Assembly: GCF_048593165.1 (NCBI RefSeq)
Contig: NZ_CP184271.1
DNA length: 64,000 nucleotides
Source of the DNA: Pectobacterium sp013449375
GTDB taxonomy: Bacteria; Pseudomonadota; Gammaproteobacteria; Enterobacterales; Enterobacteriaceae
Reading direction: 5' to 3' (one strand)
Part shown: piece by piece, positions 44,154 through 51,751 of the stretch
Layout: every line of letters begins with the position of its first letter
Numbering within the stretch: the stretch's first letter is position 1
Made by a program: the position numbers and the translations under genes
The notes under the pieces: generated by a model
What the model was told of the DNA's origin: nothing
The model's database searches: none
The model's input: the letters and a program-made list of their open reading frames with translations, nothing else

Positions 44154-44240
44154 GCGAAGGTGGCGGAATTGGTAGACGCGCTAGCTTCAGGTGTTAGTGT
44201 CCTTACGGACGTGAGGGTTCAAGTCCCTCTCTTCGCACCA
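44154..44240 (+). tRNA. leuQ: tRNA-Leu (CAG), copy 3
   Basis: It differs from copies 1 and 2 by one base, C instead of T at 44201 in the variable arm, changing a G-U to a G-C pair in that stem. The anticodon and CCA end are unchanged. Confidence 0.95.
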
Positions 44241-44368
44241 CAGATTTATTCTGTATTTTCCTAGTTTTCCTCTCTGTTGATTCTCTTTTATCCCGTTTTT
44301 GGCTACAGCGCTTTCTCGCGTTCATTTACCTATTTGGCTTTGTGTACTTTTTCTCTATCAACGCATAT

Positions 44369-44659
44369 TTACAGCGTCGTGAGATTAAACGTGACGGACA
44401 GCGCCGCCAGTCCGCCAGCCAGTGCAATGCAAGATGGTAGCAATAAATAGTGGCGTAAGCGTTGATGAAACAGCATGACGAGCGTCGCCAGCAGGGCGAT
44501 GGCGATAATCACTTTCAGGTGCGTCAGGTTAAGATCGAGCAGCGCTAATAGCGGCATGATGGCACAAGGCAACAATACACCCCAGGCACTCGACAAATGC
44601 TTCCCCATACACCAACTCACGCTCCATAGCCCGCAGGCTGTGATCATTGCTGTTAGCAT
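44369..44659 (-). CDS. Small inner-membrane protein, probably DUF1435 (YjjZ-like)
   Basis: A 96-residue protein from ATG 44659 (GGTGGA site) with three to four hydrophobic segments: WGVLLPCAIMPLLALLDL, VIIAIALLATLVMLF and LLLPSCIALAGGLAALSV. The motif RLRHYLLLPSC and its place near rsmC and tRNA genes recall the DUF1435 family of enterobacteria. The function is unknown. Confidence 0.65.
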   Translation of the reverse strand: MLTAMITACGLWSVSWCMGKHLSSAWGVLLPCAIMPLLALLDLNLTHLKVIIAIALLATLVMLFHQRLRHYLLLPSCIALAGGLAALSVTFNLTTL

Positions 44660-44766
44660 TTTTCCACCCGTCAAAAAGTGATAATGATAACTAATATCAT
44701 ATAAGAATTTATATCAATTACTAGTTTTTTGACGAGCAGATTGGCGGAATTTTCTTCATCAGGGCA

Positions 44767-45669
44767 TTAATTGGGATAGACGCTGCTCAAATGCTGGCGT
44801 ATCAGATGGATCATATTCACGATAGTGGGCGATCGTTCATGTTTACGCCAGATAGCCGCAACTTGTGTATGGATTTCGGGCATGCCGATGTCATGATAGG
44901 TCACGTTATCGGCCTTAATGCAGGCAAGCGACTCTGGTACGAGCGTGACGCCGAAGCCTGCGGCGACCATCCCGATCGTTGCCGTGAGTTGCGGGGCAAA
45001 GGGGTTGGGTCTGGGGCCATAGCCTGACAGATAGCAGGTGCGGATAATCATATCGTGCAGCCCTGGGCACACCTCGCGTGGGAAAATAATCAGCGGCTCC
45101 TGACGCAGCTCATTGAGCGAAACCTGCGCTTTATGGCTAAGCGCATGCCCTGCGGGTAACACCAGTTTCATCGGCTCCTCAGCCAAAATTTCCCCGTTAA
45201 TCTCATCACTGAGATCGCAAGGTAAGCGCAGGAATGCGATATCGATATTGCGTTCTTGCAGCGAAGCGATAAGCGTTGCTGGGGTTTCTTCCCTCGGTAG
45301 CGGCTGAACGTGTGGATACTGCTGACAGTAACGATGTAGCAGGGCAAGCACCGTTGGGTGGAACATGGCCGATGGGGAAAAGCCTACGTTCAGGCTTCCT
45401 TTTTCACCCCGCGCAATACTTCTGGTCCGTGCGATGGCCGAATCGGTCAACTGCAAAATCTGACGAGCATCCTCATACAGCGCTTGTCCCGCTTCCGTCA
45501 TTTCTACGCCACGCGTTAGTCGCTTGAACAACGGTGTACCGATCTCCTGCTCGAATTTCTTGATTTGCTGGCTGAGAGGCGGCTGTGACATCCCCAGATT
45601 TTCTGCCGCATGCGTGAAATGCTTAGCTTGGGCAACGGCGACAAAATAGCGCAGATAACGTAGCTCCAT
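44767..45669 (-). CDS. budR: LysR-type regulator of the acetoin operon (BudR/AlsR-like)
   Basis: A 300-residue LysR protein (MELRYLRYFVAVAQAKHFTHAAENL..., PPLSQQIKKFEQEIGTPLF) divergent from budA with 129 bp between them. In Klebsiella and Serratia the equivalent gene (BudR) activates budABC in response to acetate and low oxygen. Function here is assigned by family and position. Confidence 0.85.
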   Translation of the reverse strand: MELRYLRYFVAVAQAKHFTHAAENLGMSQPPLSQQIKKFEQEIGTPLFKRLTRGVEMTEAGQALYEDARQILQLTDSAIARTRSIARGEKGSLNVGFSPSAMFHPTVLALLHRYCQQYPHVQPLPREETPATLIASLQERNIDIAFLRLPCDLSDEINGEILAEEPMKLVLPAGHALSHKAQVSLNELRQEPLIIFPREVCPGLHDMIIRTCYLSGYGPRPNPFAPQLTATIGMVAAGFGVTLVPESLACIKADNVTYHDIGMPEIHTQVAAIWRKHERSPTIVNMIHLIRQHLSSVYPN

Positions 45670-45798
45670 TTACGTAACTCCATATGTTTCCGATCTTGAA
45701 ATAGCCTTAATTGCATATTGGAATTTTGTTTTCTCCCGCGTCAATCTTTATCTAAATATTAGTAAAGTTTAAGTAACTGGTGCGGTGAGAAGGAAGGT

Positions 45799-46581
45799 AT
45801 GAAAACGAATATCAGTGAACAATCCTGTGAGGAAGCCTTTGCTAGCTATGTATATGATTTTCGTCAGCAGCATGTAGACAGCGTTATTTATCAGACGTCA
45901 TTAATGAGTGGGCTAATAAATGGCGTATACGAAGGTAGCCGAACGATAGCTGAATTACTGGAATATGGTGATTTTGGATTAGGAACATTTAATAGTTTGG
46001 ATGGGGAACTGGTTGCGTTAAATAGCCAGATTTTCCAGTTGTTATCCGATGGCAGCGCGCGCGCGGCGAAGCCGGAGCAGAGAACGCCGTTCGCCGTCAT
46101 GACATTCTTTCGTCCGACGGAAACGATCCATTTTGATCATTGGACGTCGCGCGAAGAGGTACATCGCCAGATCGACGAAATTGTGGGAACGGATAATTTG
46201 TTCTGCGCGTTGCGGATTGACGGGAATTTTCGCTGTGTTGAAACCCGTACCGTCCCTCGTCAGTGTCGGCCTTATAAACCGATGCAGGAAGCCGTTGAAG
46301 GACAACCGACATTTCATTTTGAACACCGTAACGGCAGTGTTATTGGTTTTCGTAGTCCAGCTTATACCCAGGGAATTAATGTCGCGGGTTACCACGAACA
46401 TTTCATTACTGACGATCGTCAGGGGGGCGGCCATATTCTTAATTATGACGTCGACCACGGCACGCTGACGTTTGGCGTGATTGCCAAACTGATCATCGAT
46501 CTGCCTCAGGATCGGGAATTTCTCAATGCCGACCTGTCCTCAGAAAACCTCAACAGTGTCATCAAGTCAGTAGAGAGCTAG
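45799..46581 (+). CDS. budA: Alpha-acetolactate decarboxylase
   Basis: A 260-residue metalloenzyme converting (S)-2-acetolactate to acetoin and CO2. The zinc-ligand region is present as VAGYHEHFITDDRQGGGH, and TPFAVMTFF plus FRCVETRTVPRQ match the family. It is the first gene of the bud operon; budB begins 21 bp later. It lets the cell divert pyruvate from acids to neutral acetoin. Confidence 0.95.
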   Translation: MKTNISEQSCEEAFASYVYDFRQQHVDSVIYQTSLMSGLINGVYEGSRTIAELLEYGDFGLGTFNSLDGELVALNSQIFQLLSDGSARAAKPEQRTPFAVMTFFRPTETIHFDHWTSREEVHRQIDEIVGTDNLFCALRIDGNFRCVETRTVPRQCRPYKPMQEAVEGQPTFHFEHRNGSVIGFRSPAYTQGINVAGYHEHFITDDRQGGGHILNYDVDHGTLTFGVIAKLIIDLPQDREFLNADLSSENLNSVIKSVES

Positions 46582-46602
46582 TCATTTCATCGGAGTCATG
46601 TC

Positions 46603-48282
46603 ATGGAAAAGTCCACCGAACAGCAAAGCTGGAGTAGCGGAGCCGAGCTGATTGTAAAACACCTGGAAGCGCAGGGCGTGAAGCATATTTTTGGTATTCC
46701 CGGCGCAAAAATCGATCGCGTGTTTGATGAGCTGGAAGACTCGACAATTCAAACGATCCCGGTACGTCATGAAGCGAACGGCGCGTTTATGGCGGCGGCG
46801 ATAGGCCGCCTCACGGGGAAAGCGGGGGTGACGCTGGTAACATCCGGTCCCGGTTGTTCCAATCTGGTCACCGGGCTGGCAACGGCGACCGCAGAGGGAG
46901 ATGCCGTTGTGGCGCTGGGCGGGGCAGTGAAACGGGCTGATAAGCTTAAGCTGACGCACCAGAGCCTCGACACTGTTAGCCTGTTTCAACCGGTGAGTAA
47001 ATTCAGTGCGGAAATCACCGCCTCCAGTGCGATCTCTGAAGTGCTGGCGAATGCGTTCCGAGCAGCGGAGTGCGGGCGTCCAGGGGCGGCGTTTGTCAGC
47101 CTGCCGCAGGATATCGTCAATGAACCGGTTATTAGTCCAGTGCTGGCGTGTCCGAATTTGCCGCTGCTAAATGGCGCGCCACATAGTGATGTTGCCGAGG
47201 CCGCCAAGCGGCTACGGCAGGCTAAAAATCCGGTGCTGCTGCTCGGATTAATGGCTAGCCAGCAGGAAAATGCACAGGCGCTGCGTCGTTTCCTTCACCA
47301 TAGCAAACTGCCTGTGACCAGCACGTATCAGGCTGCTGGCGTGATCGATCAGCAGCAGTTCGATCACTTTGCCGGACGTGTCGGATTATTCAACAATCAG
47401 GCTGGCGATAAGCTACTGCAACAGGCGGACGTGATCGTGACCGTGGGTTACAGCCCGATTGAGTACGACCCGGTGTTATGGAATAGCGGTAAAGCAACGC
47501 TGATCCACATCGATGTATTGCGGGCAGAGATCGATAGCGCTTATCACCCTGATATCGAGCTGCTGGGAAATATCGCGATGACGGTGGATGCGTTGAACGC
47601 GTGCATCAGCGAGCCGTTTATCTTATCGGCGGGTACGCAGTCCGTGTTACAGGAGCGTCAGCGTCAGCGTCACGATCTCAGTACGCGTGCGATTAAAATG
47701 GCGGGGTTTGCCATTCATCCTCTGCGTTTGGTGCGGGCGATGCAGGATATCGTTAACGAAGATGTTACGCTGTGCGTGGACATGGGGAGTTTCCACATTT
47801 GGTTGGCACGTTATCTGTATAGCTTCCGGGCACGACAGATTCTGATGACTAACGGCCAGCAGACGATGGGGGTGGCGCTACCGTGGGCAATAGCCGCATC
47901 GTTGGTACTGCCCGGCAAGAAAGTGGTGTCCGTTTCTGGCGACGGCGGATTTATGCAATCCAGTATGGAGCTGGAAACCGCGGTGCGTCTGAAAAGTAAT
48001 CTCCTGCATATCATCTGGGTGGATAATGGCTATAACATGGTGGAAATCCAGCAAATCCATAAATACCATCGCCCAGCGGGCGTGGCATTTGGGCCAATTG
48101 ACTTCAAAGCCTATGCGGAAGCGTTTGGCGCGAAAGGGTTTGCGGTGGAATCTGCGGATGAGCTGGTCAGCAAACTCCGTCAGGCAATGAACGTTGACGG
48201 CCCAGCAGTGATTGCGATCCCGGTTGATTATTCCGATAACCACTGGTTAATGGAGAACCTGAACATTAGTGTGCTGATCTGA
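46603..48282 (+). CDS. budB: Catabolic acetolactate synthase
   Basis: A 559-residue thiamine-diphosphate enzyme joining two pyruvates to acetolactate. The catalytic Glu lies in VRHEANGAFMAAA, the ThDP-binding motif is VSGDGGFMQSSMELETA with the closing DNGYNMVEIQQ. It lacks the regulatory subunit and FAD-dependent features of biosynthetic forms, fitting the fermentative enzyme. No budC (butanediol dehydrogenase) follows. Confidence 0.95.
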   Translation: MEKSTEQQSWSSGAELIVKHLEAQGVKHIFGIPGAKIDRVFDELEDSTIQTIPVRHEANGAFMAAAIGRLTGKAGVTLVTSGPGCSNLVTGLATATAEGDAVVALGGAVKRADKLKLTHQSLDTVSLFQPVSKFSAEITASSAISEVLANAFRAAECGRPGAAFVSLPQDIVNEPVISPVLACPNLPLLNGAPHSDVAEAAKRLRQAKNPVLLLGLMASQQENAQALRRFLHHSKLPVTSTYQAAGVIDQQQFDHFAGRVGLFNNQAGDKLLQQADVIVTVGYSPIEYDPVLWNSGKATLIHIDVLRAEIDSAYHPDIELLGNIAMTVDALNACISEPFILSAGTQSVLQERQRQRHDLSTRAIKMAGFAIHPLRLVRAMQDIVNEDVTLCVDMGSFHIWLARYLYSFRARQILMTNGQQTMGVALPWAIAASLVLPGKKVVSVSGDGGFMQSSMELETAVRLKSNLLHIIWVDNGYNMVEIQQIHKYHRPAGVAFGPIDFKAYAEAFGAKGFAVESADELVSKLRQAMNVDGPAVIAIPVDYSDNHWLMENLNISVLI

Positions 48283-48299
48283 CAGGGCATTGGCAAATA

Positions 48300-48325
48300 G
48301 CCACCCGTCGCACGGCGCGGGTGGC
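48300..48325. terminator. Hairpin between convergent budB and fucO
   Basis: GCCACCCG / CGGGTGGC stem with a 10-base loop in the 55-bp gap between the convergent genes. No T run is seen, so its efficiency is uncertain. Confidence 0.5.
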
Positions 48326-48337
48326 ATTGCGGTTGAC

Positions 48338-49489
48338 TCAATAAATAGACTGATACAGCGCTTTGATGTCGTCGATAGTGGTATCACGCGGATTACCACC
48401 AGTGCAGACATCGTCAAAGGCGGCCTGCGCCAGCGCGGGAATGTCCTCTTCTCTTACACCGACATCACGCAGTCTCGGTGGAATATCCACATCGTGGGAA
48501 AGCTGCCGTACGGCGTTAATCGCGGCTTCCCGCGCCTGAGCAATCGGCATCGTTGCCGCGTCTTTCACCCCCATTGCCACGGCGATGTCTCGGAATTTTT
48601 CACCGGTATAATCCGCGTTGTAGGCCATGATATGCGGCAGCAGGATCGCGTTAGCAACGCCGTGCGGGGTGTTGTAAAACGCGCCGAGCGGATGCGCCAT
48701 GCCGTGTACCAGCCCAAGTCCGACGTTCGAGAATCCCATGCCGGCGATGTATTGCCCCAGCGCCATCTCTTCCACGCCTTTTGGTTTCCCAGCGACGGAA
48801 TCGCGCAGTGAACGGCTGATAATCTCAATGGCTTTCAGATGCAGCGCATCGGTCAGTTCCCAAGCGGCTTTGGTGGTAAATCCCTCAATGGCGTGCGTCA
48901 AGGCGTCAATCCCCGTAGCGGCTTTCAGCGAGGCAGGCATACTCATCATCATGTCGGGATCGACGATGGCGACAATCGGGATGTCGTGCGGATCGACGCA
49001 CACGAATTTGCGGCGTTTTTCTTCATCCGTGATGACGTAGTTGATGGTGACTTCGGCGGCCGTGCCGGAGGTGGTCGGGATCGCGATAATCGGGACGGCA
49101 GGGCGTCGGGTGGCGGCAACACCTTCAAGGCTACGCACATCGGCAAATTCGGGGTTATTGATAATAATCCCGATAGCCTTACAGGTGTCCTGCGGTGAGC
49201 CACCGCCAATTGCGATCAGGTAATCGGCTTGTGATGCCTTGAAGCGCTCGATGCCCCTTTCCACCACGCTGATGGTTGGATTGGGAATCACTTCATCGTA
49301 GATGTCGTAGAGTAATCCTGCTGCATCCAGCTTCGCCGTAACCTTGGTTGTGACACCAAATTTAACTAAATCTTTGTCCGTCACCAGCAGCGCTTTCTTG
49401 AATCCTCGCCGCCTCGCTTCATCGACGATATGGGCAATAGCGCCTGCGCCAAAGTAGGACGTTTCGTTAAGAATCATTCTGTTAGCCAT
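48338..49489 (-). CDS. fucO: Iron-dependent lactaldehyde/1,2-propanediol oxidoreductase
   Basis: A 383-residue group III alcohol dehydrogenase, very similar to E. coli FucO along its whole length. It interconverts lactaldehyde and 1,2-propanediol with NAD. Motifs: IGGGSPQDTCKAIG for NAD, and the Fe ligands Asp and His in GIDALTHAIEG plus two His in LVHGMAHPLGAFYNTPHG. No fucose genes are adjacent, so it may serve general aldehyde reduction beside acetoin fermentation. ATG 49489 is used, one codon inside a possible earlier ATG. Confidence 0.92.
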   Translation of the reverse strand: MANRMILNETSYFGAGAIAHIVDEARRRGFKKALLVTDKDLVKFGVTTKVTAKLDAAGLLYDIYDEVIPNPTISVVERGIERFKASQADYLIAIGGGSPQDTCKAIGIIINNPEFADVRSLEGVAATRRPAVPIIAIPTTSGTAAEVTINYVITDEEKRRKFVCVDPHDIPIVAIVDPDMMMSMPASLKAATGIDALTHAIEGFTTKAAWELTDALHLKAIEIISRSLRDSVAGKPKGVEEMALGQYIAGMGFSNVGLGLVHGMAHPLGAFYNTPHGVANAILLPHIMAYNADYTGEKFRDIAVAMGVKDAATMPIAQAREAAINAVRQLSHDVDIPPRLRDVGVREEDIPALAQAAFDDVCTGGNPRDTTIDDIKALYQSIY

Positions 49490-50047
49490 CATTTATCTCC
49501 TAATCACGTTTGATTTTGATAAAGCGAAAATACATGCTGCATAATTCCCTGTTATTAGTATGGATAAAATCGGCTATCAGTGCCTTCCAACGGCTGCCAT
49601 GTCATTTTGTGTGTTGGCACGTAGATAAAGACGCCTGAGAAGCCGCTCACAGAATCGTGATGATGGCGGAAGGGAGGGCGTCAGGTTGGGAGTCGTTGTT
49701 AGTTTTTGATTGAGAAAATCTAATTTAGGTTTGTTTTTATCATTATATTATCTAATCCGAATGGCGTTTCCAGTTGGATGTCAATATCTGCATTATCCAG
49801 TTTTAATATCATTAATTTGTGTATTGTGCTGATTTAAATTATTTATATGCTTATTTTTGTTAATTATTAAGCATATTATGCTGATTTGTTTTTTGTGGGT
49901 GGCTCGACTTTCTTCGTCTTATATATAATTTATCTTATGACTGAGGATGTGGTTTAACCTGCGCGTCGGTGGTAAGTTCAGTGAGAAGATATCGTTTGCG
50001 CAGTGTGTTTTATCGCCTGAACGCCATGCGCTGAAGAGGGATGAAAA
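49490..50047. promoter_or_regulatory. Control region of gcvTHP (and of fucO)
   Basis: About 560 bp without a gene, with a very AT-rich core (about 49720-49930) as expected for Lrp- and GcvA-bound DNA in the E. coli gcv promoter. I did not recognise a glycine riboswitch. A PurR-like site near the start of gcvT is listed separately. Confidence 0.6.
49986..50001 (-). promoter_or_regulatory. PurR-like operator in the gcvT leader
   Basis: Read on the minus strand, GCGCAAACGATATCTT matches the PurR consensus ACGCAAACGTTTTCGT at about 12 of 16 positions. E. coli gcvTHP is repressed by PurR from a site near the transcription start. Confidence 0.5.
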
Positions 50048-51163
50048 ATGGCAAAGCAGACTCCGTTGTACCAACAACATCTGGCCGATGGCGCCAAAAT
50101 GGTGGATTTTCACGGCTGGATGATGCCGCTGCATTACGGTTCCCAACTGGATGAACACCACATTGTGCGTCGGGAAGCAGGCATGTTTGATGTTTCCCAC
50201 ATGACTATCGTCGATTTGCACGGCGTGAGAACGCGTGAATTCCTGCGCTATCTGCTGGCGAATGATGTTGCCAAACTCACACAGCCGGGCAAAGCGCTGT
50301 ATACCGGCATGCTGAATGCCTCCGGCGGCGTCATCGACGATCTGATCGTTTATTTTCTCAATGAAGACTATTTCCGGCTGGTGGTGAACTCCGCGACCCG
50401 TGAAAAAGATCTCGCCTGGATCGGGCAGCATGCTGCGCCGTTCGGGGTTGAAATCCGTGAGCGTGAGGATCTGGCGCTGGTCGCGGTACAAGGTCCGCAG
50501 GCGCAGGAAAGAGTGCAGGAATGCCTGAAGGCGAAAGGCTTGAGTGATGCAGACGTGGCTGCTGTCGCCAGCATGAAGCCGTTTTTTGGCAAGCAGGCGG
50601 GCGACTTCTTCGTTGCCACAACAGGTTATACGGGCGAAGCCGGTTATGAAATCGCGCTGCCGAATGAGCTGGTGGTCGATTTCTGGCAACAACTGCTGGC
50701 AGCTGAAGTGCAGCCATGCGGACTGGGCGCACGCGATACGCTGCGGCTGGAAGCGGGGATGAACCTGTACGGTCAGGATATGGATGAAGGTATTTCGCCG
50801 CTGGCGGCCAATATGGGTTGGACAATCGCCTGGCAGCCGGAGGATCGCGAATTTATCGGGCGTGAAGCATTAATGCATCAGCGTGAAAAAGGAACCGATC
50901 AACTGGTTGGTTTGGTGCTGACTGAAAAAGGCGTATTGCGCAATGATTTACCTGTGCGCTTTACTGATAGTGATGGCGTGATGCGCGAAGGGGTCATCAC
51001 TAGCGGATCGTTCTCGCCGACGCTTGGTGTGAGCATCGCGCTGGCGCGTGTTCCGGTGGGAATTGGTGAACAGGCGATTGTGCAGATTCGTAACCGCGAA
51101 CTGCCTGTCCACGTGACCAAACCCGGCTTTGTCCGTGCTGGAAAAGCCATCGTTCAGTATTAA
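50048..51163 (+). CDS. gcvT: Glycine cleavage system T protein (aminomethyltransferase)
   Basis: A 371-residue tetrahydrofolate-dependent enzyme that releases ammonia and forms 5,10-methylene-THF from the aminomethyl-lipoyl group. Typical stretches are MVDFHGWMMPLHYGSQ, MFDVSHMTIVDLHG, ARDTLRLEAGMNLYGQDMD (in pieces) and the C-terminal FVRAGKAIVQY. GAGGG precedes the ATG. It is first in gcvTHP. Confidence 0.97.
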   Translation: MAKQTPLYQQHLADGAKMVDFHGWMMPLHYGSQLDEHHIVRREAGMFDVSHMTIVDLHGVRTREFLRYLLANDVAKLTQPGKALYTGMLNASGGVIDDLIVYFLNEDYFRLVVNSATREKDLAWIGQHAAPFGVEIREREDLALVAVQGPQAQERVQECLKAKGLSDADVAAVASMKPFFGKQAGDFFVATTGYTGEAGYEIALPNELVVDFWQQLLAAEVQPCGLGARDTLRLEAGMNLYGQDMDEGISPLAANMGWTIAWQPEDREFIGREALMHQREKGTDQLVGLVLTEKGVLRNDLPVRFTDSDGVMREGVITSGSFSPTLGVSIALARVPVGIGEQAIVQIRNRELPVHVTKPGFVRAGKAIVQY

Positions 51164-51223
51164 TAGCCGCGTGCTTATCACATATAAGCTCATAGGATTA
51201 ACGACTTTAGGAAAGGGGATGCA

Positions 51224-51619
51224 ATGAGCAACGTACCAGTAGAATTAAAATACACCACGTCGCATGAATGGGTGCTGCACGAGGGCGACGGTATCTACAG
51301 CGTGGGCATTACCGAACACGCGCAGGAGCTTCTGGGTGACATGGTCTTTATCGATTTACCTGAAGTCGGTACGGTCGTCGCGGCAGGCGATGACTGCGCG
51401 GTGGCGGAGTCGGTAAAAGCAGCGTCGGATATTTATGCGCCCATTAGCGGTGAGATCGTGGAAGTGAACGACGAGCTGGAAAGCTCCCCTGAACTGGTCA
51501 ACAGCGCGCCTTATGCCGATGGCTGGCTGTTCCGCATCAGAATTTCTGATGAGTCTGATTTAGACGAACTGCTTGATGCCGAGGGCTATCAGGCTTCTTT
51601 GGAAGAAGACGACGAGTAG
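51224..51619 (+). CDS. gcvH: Glycine cleavage system H protein
   Basis: A 131-residue lipoyl carrier. The lipoylated lysine is Lys65 in AVAESVKAASDIYAP. It shuttles the aminomethyl group between the P, T and L proteins. AAAGGGG lies before the ATG. Confidence 0.98.
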   Translation: MSNVPVELKYTTSHEWVLHEGDGIYSVGITEHAQELLGDMVFIDLPEVGTVVAAGDDCAVAESVKAASDIYAPISGEIVEVNDELESSPELVNSAPYADGWLFRIRISDESDLDELLDAEGYQASLEEDDE

Positions 51620-51625
51620 TTATCG

Positions 51626-51660
51626 CGCCCCCGGTTTTGCTGAGCTGGGGGCGTTTTGTT
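51626..51660 (+). terminator. Terminator-like hairpin between gcvH and gcvP
   Basis: CGCCCCC / GGGGGCG stem with a 14-base loop followed by TTTTGTTTT. It probably lowers read-through so that less of the large P protein is made than of the small H carrier. Confidence 0.75.
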
Positions 51661-51695
51661 TTATGCGCCACGTCGTCTTTCAACGCGGCAGCGAT

Positions 51696-51740
51696 CACGA
51701 TTGATGCAAGCACGATTAATGCAGGCACGATTGATCAAGG
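51696..51740 (+). repeat. Three tandem 15-bp repeats upstream of gcvP
   Basis: The units CACGATTGATGCAAG, CACGATTAATGCAGG and CACGATTGATCAAGG follow each other without a gap. The last supplies AAGG of the gcvP ribosome-binding site. The repeats lie between the hairpin and the gcvP start. Confidence 0.9.
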
Positions 51741-51751
51741 AAAGCACTGTA

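Noticed and set aside
43844..44240. The three near-identical 87-bp units as a possible CRISPR-like or other repeat array.
   Set aside because: Each folds as a complete tRNA-Leu(CAG) with encoded CCA.
49490..50047. A glycine riboswitch before gcvT.
   Set aside because: No tandem aptamer-like conserved elements were recognised; enterobacterial gcvT is controlled by GcvA, Lrp and PurR.
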